Assembly: GCA_965371445.1 (NCBI GenBank)
Contig: CBDUYN010000031.1
Span: 5,360 to 69,359, forward strand
Length of the DNA: 64,000 bases
Direction: 5' to 3'
Origin: DASWIG01 sp965371445
GTDB lineage: Bacteria > Acidobacteriota > Thermoanaerobaculia > Multivoradales > J023
Part shown: piece by piece, positions 8,817 to 17,952 of the stretch
How positions within the stretch are numbered: the stretch's first letter is position 1
Layout of the letters: every line of letters starts with the position of its first letter
The notes under the pieces: generated by a model
Databases searched by the model: none
The model's input: the letters and a program-made list of their open reading frames with translations, nothing else
Told to the model about the DNA's origin: nothing
Made by a program: the position numbers and the translations under genes

Positions 8817-9492
8817 TCGAGGATCCGTTGCCCGTCGGCGACCTGCTTTTCTTTGCCGAACGGTCCGACTCGTCCGCCCTCTGGGTGAGCGACGGCACAG
8901 CCGCGGGAAGCCGCCGTATCTGGCAGAAACCGGCCGGCGACGAGACCGGTTTAGCGTTTCTTCGAAACGAAACCATGGCAATTGGGCCTCTTCGTCCTCG
9001 AGGACGACGGCTCTCTCGTCCAGTTGCTCGACGACACCCTGCTGATTGTTGCCTATCCCTGGGGTGCCCGCGAGTATAACGGTTTTATCTATTTCGTTGC
9101 TCTCTCTACAGGAAACCCTCTCCAACTTTGGCGCAGCGACGGCACCCGCGACGGCACCCGCTTCGTCGGCGACCTCAGCGACGGCACCGAGGCCGGCACG
9201 CGGCTCCACGCGGACCTGCGCCGGGGTCCCGAGCCCAGCCGACGGCGTCCACGGTCTGGAGCCGTGGGCGATCGGCCCCGATGACTTCGTTCCACGCCGC
9301 CTCGGGGACCTCTTTCCGGGACCGGGGTCGTCCAGCCCGCGGGAGTTCACGCCGGCCGGCGGCCGAGTCTTCTTCAACGCCGGCGACCCGGACGCCGGCT
9401 TCGAGCTGTGGGCCGTGGGGCTTGGCGCACAGGTCTTCGGCGACGGCTTCGAGTCCGGTGACCTGTCGTCGTGGTCGTCCGTCGACCCCTGA
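8817..9492 (+). pseudogene. Decayed ELWxxDGT-repeat secreted protein
   Basis: Recognisable pieces of an ELWxxDGT-repeat protein occur in three successive frames: SALWVSDGTAAGSRRIW (8868-8920), then LQLWRSDGTRDGTRFVGDL (9121-9178), then a final piece ending FELWAVGLGAQVFGDGFESG and SSWSSVDP before a stop at 9490-9492. The last motif is the FADGFESGD-type tail that closes many exported proteins in some Gram-negative phyla. At least two frameshifts separate the pieces and there is no 5' end, so the gene is dead. Confidence 0.7.
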
Positions 9493-9553
9493 GGTACAAT
9501 CACCGCAAGACCGTTGCACCCCCGAGCCGGCGGCCGGGAGGGTCAGCGACCCC

Positions 9554-11395
9554 TCAAGCCGCGATCCGCGCCGCCGACGGCACCCACAAGCTCTCGTAGG
9601 CGGTCTCGGGGAGCCGCGTACGGCCGACCATCTTGAGCCGTCCGGCGCTTTGCGCCAGGTCGCGGATCACCTCGATCGTCGCACCGGGATTGCCGCCGCC
9701 AGCGCGTTCGAGGAAACGGACCATCCCGGGCGCGGGAGGCTCACCGAGGATCGCCTCCGCGAGCTCGGCGATCGCGCGCCGCTCAAGCGGCTGAAGCCGT
9801 AGGACGTCCAAGCCAAGACGACGCCTTGAATCGAAGCCGGAGAGCCTCTCCGGCAAATCGCCCGCGACGTTGTCGTCGAAGCTTGCGAAGATGCGAAGCG
9901 GACCGCTCGCGGCATATCGCGCGAGCCGAGCCAGGAGGACGAGACTTTCGCGCGGCGCCCATTGGAGGTCTTCGAGGAAGACGACCGCGCTTCCGAGACG
10001 CGAGAAAAGACTCTCGACGGCCCAGCTCAGACGCTGCCCCGCGGCCTTCGGCTCGATCACGGACGCCGGCTCGATGCCGCGTCCGAGCAGCACCGGGACG
10101 CCTTGGGCCGCCTCGGCCAGCACCGCGGCCTCCAAGTCGTCGACCTCGCACCTCAAGACGAGCTCGCGCAGGACGTCCCGCCACGGTCCGTAGCGGCTCC
10201 TCAGGTCCTGCAAGGCCCGTCCTTCCAGGACCGGCAGGCCGCGCAACAGGGCCTGGCTGCGGATCTCGGCGAGGAGCCGGGACTTGCCCATGCCGGACGC
10301 TCCCACCACCAGCCGCAGGCCGCCGCGGCCCGCGGCGACGCCGTCGAGGTCTTCCTCCAGGCGTCCGAGCTCGGCGTCGCGGCCACGCAGGCGGGCGCTG
10401 CGGAGAAAGCTCTCACGAACCTCGGCGCTCTCCGTCCGGCGTGGGCGGCCGACGGCCCGGCGGAAAGCCCGGATCGCGTCTTCGGCGCTTGGATAGCGCT
10501 CGGCCGGGTCCTTGGCCAGGAGACGGCCGATCACCTCGCGCACGCTGTCGCTGGCGTCCATGCCGCCGAGGTCCACCGGCGCCCGGGCGATGCGGTCGAA
10601 AAGCGTGATCAGCTCCTCGCCCTCGAAGGGATGGTGGCCGGCAAAAAGCTCGAATCCCACCAAGCCGACGCCAAAGAGATCGGTCGCCGGGCTCGGCGGC
10701 TCGCCGGCCAGCGTCTCCGGCGCCAGGTAGGGCAGGGAACCCGAAAGCTTCGCCTCGCCGTCGTCGAGGCGCGGGATCGCAATGCCGAAGTCGAGGAGCT
10801 TCACGCTGCGCCCGCCGGGTCGCCGGCCGCCGGATGGCCGGCCCGCGACCATCACGTTCGAGGGCTTGACGTCGCGATGGATCACCCCCTGACGGTGCAG
10901 GTAGCCGAGGGCTCTCAGGAGCTCGATCAGGAGCTCCACCCGCGTTCTCTCCGTCGAGCCGCGGCCCGCTTCGAGGAGGCTTCGGCCGCCTTCGACGAGC
11001 TCCATGGTGAAAAACGGCGCGCCCCGCTCGTCGAAGCCGTAGTCGAAGACGCGGACCACGTTGGGATGACGAAGCGTCGCCAGGTGATGGAATTCGGCGG
11101 CGAGGGCGAGGCGCCGGCTGCGGCTGGCACGGGTGTCGTAGCTGCAAGACACTCGCTTCAGGGCGACACCCCGGCCGTGGAGGCGGTCCAGGGCTCGAAA
11201 GACCTCGCCCATGCCCCCTTGCCCGAGAGGCTCCAGGAGGATGTAGCGCCGGTTGAAGCAGGAGGCTTCGACGCGCTGCAGGGGCTCGGAACGCCGCCCG
11301 GCGGCTCGCAGGTCGGGTGCCGTCGCCTCCAGAAGGGTCCGAGTCACCACCGACTCCTCGCCCCGGGTAAGGGGATATCTCTCCATCTGCCTCAT
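9554..11395 (-). CDS. Serine/threonine protein kinase with AAA-type ATPase domain, apparently shortened
   Basis: A 613-residue protein. Residues about 50-315 are a Hanks-type kinase: glycine loop LGQGGMGEVFRALD, catalytic HRDVKPSNVM, DFG, and APETLAG. After a linker (LRGRDAELGRLEEDL) comes a P-loop ATPase module with Walker A GASGMGKSRLLAE and Walker B-like VVFLEDLQW. In the usual architecture this pair is followed by several hundred residues of TPR-like repeats ending in a sensor or output region; here the protein stops soon after the ATPase lid (EILGEPPAPGMVRFLERAGGGNP). The adjoining 1.2 kb of gene debris suggests a deletion removed its 3' part. Whether it still signals is unclear. Confidence 0.88.
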   Translation of the reverse strand: MRQMERYPLTRGEESVVTRTLLEATAPDLRAAGRRSEPLQRVEASCFNRRYILLEPLGQGGMGEVFRALDRLHGRGVALKRVSCSYDTRASRSRRLALAAEFHHLATLRHPNVVRVFDYGFDERGAPFFTMELVEGGRSLLEAGRGSTERTRVELLIELLRALGYLHRQGVIHRDVKPSNVMVAGRPSGGRRPGGRSVKLLDFGIAIPRLDDGEAKLSGSLPYLAPETLAGEPPSPATDLFGVGLVGFELFAGHHPFEGEELITLFDRIARAPVDLGGMDASDSVREVIGRLLAKDPAERYPSAEDAIRAFRRAVGRPRRTESAEVRESFLRSARLRGRDAELGRLEEDLDGVAAGRGGLRLVVGASGMGKSRLLAEIRSQALLRGLPVLEGRALQDLRSRYGPWRDVLRELVLRCEVDDLEAAVLAEAAQGVPVLLGRGIEPASVIEPKAAGQRLSWAVESLFSRLGSAVVFLEDLQWAPRESLVLLARLARYAASGPLRIFASFDDNVAGDLPERLSGFDSRRRLGLDVLRLQPLERRAIAELAEAILGEPPAPGMVRFLERAGGGNPGATIEVIRDLAQSAGRLKMVGRTRLPETAYESLWVPSAARIAA

Positions 11396-11472
11396 TCCGC
11401 GTTCAGCTTAGCGGCAAACAGAGAGCAGAGTTTTAACAATGTACCTGAGCAATTCCCCTGAAAGGCGGTGCC

Positions 11473-11691
11473 TCAGTCCTTCTTCTTGCCGCCTCCCAGG
11501 ACGCGGGCCGGCAGCATGACGACCGCCTTCAGAAGCCCCAGGACCCCGTCGACGGCGATGCCGACGATGCGAAACGGCAGCAGCAGCAGCCAGACGATCG
11601 GGTAGAGCAAGAGCGCGATCAGCGCTATCGGCCAACAGAGGACCAGGAGAATGCACCAGAGCAGGAACGACCACATCGTGTGTACCTCCAC
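11473..11691 (-). CDS. Small hydrophobic membrane protein
   Basis: A 72-residue protein made of one long hydrophobic stretch that could form two to three helices (FLLWCILLVLCWPIALIALL, PIVWLLLLPFRIVGIAVDGV) and a basic tail GGGKKKD. An alternative start five codons downstream (MWSFLL) is equally plausible. It lies alone between the kinase and serA, in the same direction. No family is recognised. Confidence 0.6.
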   Translation of the reverse strand: MEVHTMWSFLLWCILLVLCWPIALIALLLYPIVWLLLLPFRIVGIAVDGVLGLLKAVVMLPARVLGGGKKKD

Positions 11692-11731
11692 CGAGCACTA
11701 CGCAGAAAAACCGGCGAGGATTCACCTTTCC

Positions 11732-13315
11732 CTACTGCCCGACGTCGACCATTTCGGCGTAAACGATCTCCGGCAGGGCACGCAACGCCTCCAACGTCTC
11801 CTGCGGGACGGGCTGGTCGACCCGTACGACGGCGAGGGCGTGGTGGTCGCCGTCGCCGGAGCGACGCGCCAGGTGGATCTCGGCGATGTTGACGCCGGCG
11901 TCGCCCAGGGCGACGCCGAGCTTGCCCACGACGCCCGGGACGTCGCGGTTCTTGACCACGAGGATCCGTCCCTTGGGCCGGAACTCCAGCGGATAGCCGT
12001 CGTAGCTCGTGACCCGCGGGTCCTGCTCGTGGAGCAGCGTCCCGGCCATCTCGATCTCCGCCCCCTCGCCTCGCAGGCGGAGCTCGATTGAGAGCGGTGT
12101 CGCCTTGTCGCCCGATTGGACGGTGCGTGCCACCTCGAGGCCCTGGCTGCGGGCCACGCGCTCGGCGTTGACGTAGTTGACGTTCTCGCCGTGGTAGCGC
12201 TCCAGGAGGCCCTTCAAGGCGGCGACGCCGATCGGCGCCTGGAGCTCGTCGGGGACACCGCACAGCCGGACGTCGACCTCCCGGATGGGACCCTTGGCCT
12301 CGGCACCAGCCAGGATCCCGAGCTTCTCGGCCAATCGCAGGTAGGGCTCGCCGCTGCTGCCGGCCGGACGAAAGGGAAGGTTGACGGCGGTGACCGCGAG
12401 CGATCCTTCGAGGGCGTCGACCACCATCCGGGCGGTGTCGGTCGAGATGCGCACCTGCGCCTCCCGGGTCTGGGCGCCGACGTGGGGCGTCGCCACGACG
12501 CGAGGATGGCGGGCGAGGGCGAAGTCGACCGGCGGCTCCTGGGCAAAGACGTCGACGGCGGCGCCGGCCAGGTGCCCCGATTCCAGGGCTTCGAGAAGCG
12601 CCACCTCGTCGACGATACCGCCGCGGGCACAGTTGACGAGACAAGCCCCCTGCTTCATCCCCCGGATCCGTTCTGCATTGAGGAGGTTCCTCGTGCCGTC
12701 GGTCATGGGGACGTGGAGGGTGACGAAGTCGCAAGCCGCGAGGAGCTCCTCAAGAGCCGTCGGCTCGACGTCGAGGCGACGGACGTACTCGGCCACCACC
12801 ACCGGGTCGTAGGCCAGCACCCGCATGTCGAACGCGCGGGCGCGGCGGGCGACCTGCTGGCCGATGCGACCGAAGCCGACGACGCCCAAGGTCTTTTTCT
12901 GCAGCTCCGTGCCGACGAAGGCCTTGCGGTTCCACTCGGCCTGCTTCATCGAACGGTCGGCGGCGGGGAGGTTGCGGGCCAGGGAGAGAAGGAGGGCGAA
13001 GGTGTGCTCGGTGGCCGAGATCAGGTTGGCCGTCGGAGCGTTGACGACCAGGATGCCGAGCTCGGTGGCGGCCTCGACGTCGACGTTGTCGACGCCGATC
13101 CCGGCCCGGCCGACGACCCGCAGGCGGCGGCCAGCGGCGAGGAGCTCGGCCGTGACCTTGGTGCCGCTACGAACGACGAGGGCGTCGACGTCGGCAATCA
13201 GCTCCGGGAGGCGCAGACGCTCCTCCTCCGGCATCTCGTAGACCTCGTGACCCGACTCGCGCAGCATTGCGAGGCCGGTTTTCTCGAGAGGATCGGAAAC
13301 CAGGATCTTGTACAT
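11732..13315 (-). CDS. serA: D-3-phosphoglycerate dehydrogenase
   Basis: A 527-residue long-form SerA, which oxidises 3-phosphoglycerate to 3-phosphohydroxypyruvate, first step of serine synthesis. Visible: RAGIGVDNVDVEAATELGI, NAD-binding GVVGFGRIGQQVARRARAF, catalytic-region LVNCARGGIVDE and HVGAQTREAQ, then an intervening (ASB) domain and a C-terminal ACT domain (LVVKNRDVPGVVGKLGVALGD) that usually senses serine. The start MYKILVSD is one base after the serC-like stop (TGAGATG), implying translational coupling. Full length for the family. Confidence 0.95.
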   Translation of the reverse strand: MYKILVSDPLEKTGLAMLRESGHEVYEMPEEERLRLPELIADVDALVVRSGTKVTAELLAAGRRLRVVGRAGIGVDNVDVEAATELGILVVNAPTANLISATEHTFALLLSLARNLPAADRSMKQAEWNRKAFVGTELQKKTLGVVGFGRIGQQVARRARAFDMRVLAYDPVVVAEYVRRLDVEPTALEELLAACDFVTLHVPMTDGTRNLLNAERIRGMKQGACLVNCARGGIVDEVALLEALESGHLAGAAVDVFAQEPPVDFALARHPRVVATPHVGAQTREAQVRISTDTARMVVDALEGSLAVTAVNLPFRPAGSSGEPYLRLAEKLGILAGAEAKGPIREVDVRLCGVPDELQAPIGVAALKGLLERYHGENVNYVNAERVARSQGLEVARTVQSGDKATPLSIELRLRGEGAEIEMAGTLLHEQDPRVTSYDGYPLEFRPKGRILVVKNRDVPGVVGKLGVALGDAGVNIAEIHLARRSGDGDHHALAVVRVDQPVPQETLEALRALPEIVYAEMVDVGQ

Positions 13316-13316
13316 C

Positions 13317-14399
13317 TCAGTCGAGTCCTTCCTCGAGCAGCTCGTCGATCGCGGCAAAAAGTCCCGCGAGGTCGGCCGGGCGGACCTCGCCCATGTGGCC
13401 GATGCGAAACGTCGACGGCTTCCAGTCGCCGTAGCCGCCGCCCACCACGTAGCCGGCCTCGGCGAGGCGCGCCACGAGCTTCGGTGGCTCGACTCCGGCC
13501 GGCGTTTTCAGACAGCTCACCGTGGGCGAGGCCGCCGAGGCCTCCGAGGCGTAGGTGAAACCGCGCTCCTCGGCCCAGGCCTCGGTCTGGCGCCGCAGGC
13601 CCAGGTGCCGCTCCCAACGCGCTTCGAGCCCTTCGCCGTGGATCCGCGCGAGGCCCGCTTTCAAGGCGCGGATCTGAGGGATGGGCGGCGTCGTCAGGGC
13701 GACGTTCGCACGATGCTTGCCGAGCCAGGCCAGCATGTCGGTGTAAAAGCCCCGGTGGGGGACTTTCCCGGCCCGTTTTTCGGCCCGCTCCGAAGGGCTC
13801 ATGAATGCCAGCCCCGGCGGCAGGGCGAGCGCCTTCTGGGAGCCGGTGAGGACGAAGTCGAGCCCCCACTCGTCGGTCAAGACACGGGCCCCCGCCATCG
13901 ACGAGACCGTGTCGACGAGCACCAGCGCATCGGACTCCTCGCGGATCGCCCGGGCGATTTCTCGGAGCGGGTTCAGCACGCCGGTCGAGGTCTCGTTGTG
14001 GACCACGGTCACCGCCTCGTAGCGCTTGCGCTTCAGGGCCTGGCGCACGAGGTCCGGATCGATCGGGTGCCCCCAGGGGACGCTGACCTGGTCGGCCTCC
14101 TTGCCGTGAGCGCAGCTGATTTTGGCCCAACGTCCGGAAAAGGCGCCGCAGACGAGGTTCAAGACGTCTCGCTCGACGAGCGAGGTGACGGCCATCTCCA
14201 TGGCCAGGGTGGCGCTGCCGGCTACGGGCACGACGTCGCGGGAGGTGCGAAAGAGCTCCGAGAGCCGGGGGGCCACTTCGGCGTGGAGCTCCTTGTAGGC
14301 CGCCGAGCGGTGGCCGACGTCGGGCCCGGTCATCGCCTGGCGCGGCTCGGAGGCCACGTAGGTCGGACCAGGGAGAAAAAAGCGGATGTCTTCACTCAT
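13317..14399 (-). CDS. Class V aminotransferase, probable phosphoserine aminotransferase
   Basis: A 360-residue PLP enzyme of the class V group (FLPGPTYVASEPRQAM start; HRSAAYKELH; PLP lysine in TGSQKALALPPG; DTVSSMAG). Sequence alone resembles alanine-glyoxylate/serine-pyruvate aminotransferases, but position directly upstream of and coupled to serA argues that it makes phosphoserine from phosphohydroxypyruvate, as in other lineages that use this SerC type. It overlaps the upstream gene by 8 bases. Confidence 0.85.
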   Translation of the reverse strand: MSEDIRFFLPGPTYVASEPRQAMTGPDVGHRSAAYKELHAEVAPRLSELFRTSRDVVPVAGSATLAMEMAVTSLVERDVLNLVCGAFSGRWAKISCAHGKEADQVSVPWGHPIDPDLVRQALKRKRYEAVTVVHNETSTGVLNPLREIARAIREESDALVLVDTVSSMAGARVLTDEWGLDFVLTGSQKALALPPGLAFMSPSERAEKRAGKVPHRGFYTDMLAWLGKHRANVALTTPPIPQIRALKAGLARIHGEGLEARWERHLGLRRQTEAWAEERGFTYASEASAASPTVSCLKTPAGVEPPKLVARLAEAGYVVGGGYGDWKPSTFRIGHMGEVRPADLAGLFAAIDELLEEGLD

Positions 14400-14844
14400 G
14401 GTCGTTCTCGCTTGAAGCGTCGTCCGCCTTTGCGCCCCAGGGGTGCGGTTTGCGGAGCGTCGCGATCATCTCTTGGGTGGTCAGGGTCCTCTCGACTCGG
14501 CCGTCGGCGAAACCGACACGCCAGTGGCCTTCGACGTGGCGCAGAAGTGGTGCCTCGACGTCGCCGCGCACCAGGACCAGCCGGCAGCCGAGGAAGTGCT
14601 CGCGCAGGAGGTCGCGCAGCACCGCCGCGCCGCGCAGGGGCTTCGCGGCGAGGCTCCGCCCGCCGCCCACCATGACGGCGCGCAGGGCGCCGGCCGCCGC
14701 GGCCGTTTCGAGAGCTTCTGGAATGGCGGGGGCCGCGTCGAGCTCCAGCCAGCCGGAACGCAGGCCGGCCTCGTGGAGCGCCGCGATCAGCTCGCTATAC
14801 TCGGCGACCGGCCCCACCGGGCGCAAGAGGTGTGGTTCTTTCAT
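14392..14844 (-). CDS. Uncharacterised protein heading the serine operon
   Basis: A 150-residue soluble protein (MKEPHLLRPVGPVAEYSELI...) that precedes and overlaps the aminotransferase gene by 8 bases. It has a central alpha/beta pattern (RAVMVGGGRSLAAKPLRG, LGCRLVLVRGDVEAPLL) and a C-terminal RTLTTQEMIATLRKP. No domain is recognised. Co-transcription with serC/serA suggests a regulatory or accessory role in serine metabolism. Start chosen at MKEPH; an in-frame ATG 26 codons upstream would run into the gcvT promoter region. Confidence 0.6.
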   Translation of the reverse strand: MKEPHLLRPVGPVAEYSELIAALHEAGLRSGWLELDAAPAIPEALETAAAAGALRAVMVGGGRSLAAKPLRGAAVLRDLLREHFLGCRLVLVRGDVEAPLLRHVEGHWRVGFADGRVERTLTTQEMIATLRKPHPWGAKADDASSENDHE

Positions 14845-14966
14845 CGTGTCGGCTTGGAAGAGCGGCCGTGCCGCGGTCGAGATTTTGCGGGGAAAGAGTT
14901 TGAGCCTTCCTGAATGGTACACTCTTTTCGCCTAGTTTGCCTGGCGGCCCCAGAGGAGAAACGAGC

Positions 14967-16064
<1,098 letters not shown>

Positions 16065-16132
16065 CGCCGGACGTGGAGTATGATCCGAGTCCACGAGGGC
16101 GCTCTATCGTCAATCCTGAAAGAGGACCTGAA

Positions 16133-16552
16133 ATGTACCCCAGTGACTATCGCTATACGGAAGAGCATGAGTGGATCCTGGTCGAAGGCGACACCGCTAC
16201 CCTGGGTATCACCGACTACGCTCAAAACGAGCTCGGCGAGGTGGTCTACGTCGAGCTGCCCGAGGTTGGCGCCACCTTCGACGCTGGCGACGAGATCGGC
16301 TCGATCGAGTCGGTCAAGGCGGTCTCGGCCATCTATACGCCGCTGGCCGGCGAGGTCGTCGAGGTTAACGAAGACCTTGAAGACGCCCCCGAAAAAGTCA
16401 ACGACGATCCCCACGGCGACGGCTGGCTGGTGAAGATCCGGGTCGAATCGACCGATGACGCCGGCACCCTGATGGACGCCGAGAGCTACGCCAGCTTCCT
16501 CGAGGAAGACGAAGCGGACGAGGAAGACGACGAGGAGGGGGACGAGGAGTAG
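16133..16552 (+). CDS. gcvH: Glycine cleavage system H protein
   Basis: A 139-residue lipoyl carrier protein. YRYTEEHEWI, TDYAQNELGEVVYVELPEVG and the lipoylation motif GSIESVKAVS place the modified lysine at residue 62. It shuttles the aminomethyl group from the P protein to GcvT. The C-terminus is extended by a run of about 20 Glu/Asp residues that is not part of the fold. AGAGGA lies upstream of ATG. Confidence 0.96.
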   Translation: MYPSDYRYTEEHEWILVEGDTATLGITDYAQNELGEVVYVELPEVGATFDAGDEIGSIESVKAVSAIYTPLAGEVVEVNEDLEDAPEKVNDDPHGDGWLVKIRVESTDDAGTLMDAESYASFLEEDEADEEDDEEGDEE

Positions 16553-16561
16553 ACGCCTTTC

Positions 16562-16597
16562 CCGGGCTGCCGCGATCCTCGCGGCTCCACGGCCCGG
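16562..16597 (+). terminator. Compound GC hairpin after gcvH
   Basis: An outer stem CCGGGC (16562-16567) / GCCCGG (16592-16597) encloses a perfect 7-bp hairpin GCCGCGA-TCC-TCGCGGC. It begins nine bases after the gcvH stop and lacks a U-run; probable 3' end stabiliser or weak terminator. Confidence 0.35.
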
Positions 16598-16618
16598 CGG
16601 CTCTGGAAGACGTCGCGC

Positions 16619-17023
16619 GTGATCCGTCTTGAGCTCATCCTCCTCGTCGCCGCCTGCATCATCTGGTTGCTGGCGGCGCTCGTGCTCTACGGTGTGGTGC
16701 CGCTCGCCGGAGTGCTCGACGTCGGCCTCTACCGTCTTTTCAGCGTGGCCGCGGTGCTCGGCTGGGCGGCGGGCAACCTCTACCTCGTACGGCTGCGCAA
16801 CCTGCCGGTGCGGCGCGAGCCGCGGCGTCACCTCTGGCGTCAGCGCTTCCTCCTCGCCTATCTCGTCGGCCCGCCCGGCGTCCTCTACCTGCTGCGCGCC
16901 CTGGCGCCGGTGCCGGAGCAGCAGGCGGCGCCTTTCGTGCCCCTCTACGCCCTCGCCGTGTACGCGATTCTCTTCCTGGTACCCGTGACGCTGCGGCCAC
17001 CGCCGCGGCGGCGGCCGGAATAG
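16619..17023 (+). CDS. Small integral membrane protein
   Basis: A 134-residue protein with a GTG start and about four hydrophobic segments (LILLVAACIIWLLAALVLYG, LFSVAAVLGWAAGNLYLV, FLLAYLVGPPGVLYLL, LYALAVYAILFLVPVTL), ending in a basic tail. It follows gcvH by 66 bases in the same direction. No family recognised. Confidence 0.55.
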   Translation: MIRLELILLVAACIIWLLAALVLYGVVPLAGVLDVGLYRLFSVAAVLGWAAGNLYLVRLRNLPVRREPRRHLWRQRFLLAYLVGPPGVLYLLRALAPVPEQQAAPFVPLYALAVYAILFLVPVTLRPPPRRRPE

Positions 17024-17110
17024 GGCTGGCATTTTTTTCAAACCCCCGGCGCTTCTCCGGCATCTCAGAGACCGAATCGCACCAAGCACCCCAGCAAAGG
17101 AGAAAGCCAC

Positions 17111-17872
17111 ATGAACCGCAAACAGAAATTCCTCGTGTCCTTGAGCCTCCTCACCCTCCTCTTGAGCTTCGCCGGGACGGCGTTTGCCGCCGACGTGGAG
17201 AGAGACTGGGTCGAGACCTTCGCGCTCGACGCCGACGGCCGGGTGAGCCTCGAGAACGTCAACGGCGACGTTGAGATCGAGGCCTGGGACCGCGCCGAGG
17301 TGGAGGTCCGCTACACGTTGCGCGGCAAGAGCGAGGAGAGCCTGGAGCGCGTCGAGGTCTTGATCGACGCCACGACACGCCGGATCAACATCGAGACCGA
17401 TTACAAGAAGGGCCGCTACAACGACGCCGCTTCGGTCGAATTCACCCTCTACGTGCCGCGCGGAGCGAGCCTCGACGAGATCGACCTTGTCAACGGAGCC
17501 CTTCGCATCACCGGCGTCGAGGGTTCGGTGCACGCCGACCTCGTCAACGGCAAGGCCGTGCTCCGCGGGCTTGGCGGCGACGTCAAGGTTTCCACCGTCA
17601 ACGGTCCGATCGATGCCGAGCTCACTCGCTTCGAAGCGGGTCAGGAGGTCAGCCTGGAGTCGGTCAACGGCCGCCTGGAGGTGTCGCTGCCGGCCGGAGC
17701 CAACGCCGACGTCGAGGCCGAGAGCGTCCACGGCTCGATCGACAACGACTTCGGCCTTCAGATCAAGCGCGACGGTTTCGTCGGCCGTTCGCTTCGCGGC
17801 TCGATCGGCAGCGGCGGTCCCCGCGTCCGGCTCGAAAACGTCAACGGCTCGATCACGATCCGCAGCAACTAG
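17111..17872 (+). CDS. DUF4097 family exported protein
   Basis: A 253-residue protein with a signal peptide (LLTLLLSFAGTAFA) and a beta-helix-like repeat region typical of DUF4097 (ISLENVNGDVEIEAWDR, LVNGALRITGVEGSVHADLVNG, VSTVNGPIDAELTR, LESVNGRLEVSLPAGA, LENVNGSITI). The recurrent VNG-x turn marks each coil of the right-handed helix. Function is unknown; family members are often linked to envelope stress. AGGAGAAAG precedes the start. Followed by a strong bidirectional hairpin. Confidence 0.85.
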   Translation: MNRKQKFLVSLSLLTLLLSFAGTAFAADVERDWVETFALDADGRVSLENVNGDVEIEAWDRAEVEVRYTLRGKSEESLERVEVLIDATTRRINIETDYKKGRYNDAASVEFTLYVPRGASLDEIDLVNGALRITGVEGSVHADLVNGKAVLRGLGGDVKVSTVNGPIDAELTRFEAGQEVSLESVNGRLEVSLPAGANADVEAESVHGSIDNDFGLQIKRDGFVGRSLRGSIGSGGPRVRLENVNGSITIRSN

Positions 17873-17889
17873 CGATACATGCCGGGAGC

Positions 17890-17949
17890 GCAGGCGTCTC
17901 GCCTGCTTTTCGTCCAACAGGGACGAAACCGCAAGCGCAGGCGAGACGC
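17890..17949. terminator. Bidirectional compound terminator between convergent genes
   Basis: GCGTCTCGCCTGC (17894-17906) is the exact reverse complement of GCAGGCGAGACGC (17937-17949); inside, TTTCGTCC (17908-17915) pairs with GGACGAAA (17921-17928). The left arm can also fold alone as GCAGGCG-TCT-CGCCTGC followed by TTTT, giving a classical intrinsic terminator for the DUF4097 gene. The right side serves the convergent ATP-grasp gene. Confidence 0.75.
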
Positions 17950-17952
17950 GAA

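Noticed and set aside
14845..14966. Glycine riboswitch upstream of gcvT
   Set aside because: The 122-base gap shows none of the tandem aptamer landmarks (two GGA...GG-type three-way cores) and is too short for the usual two-aptamer form.
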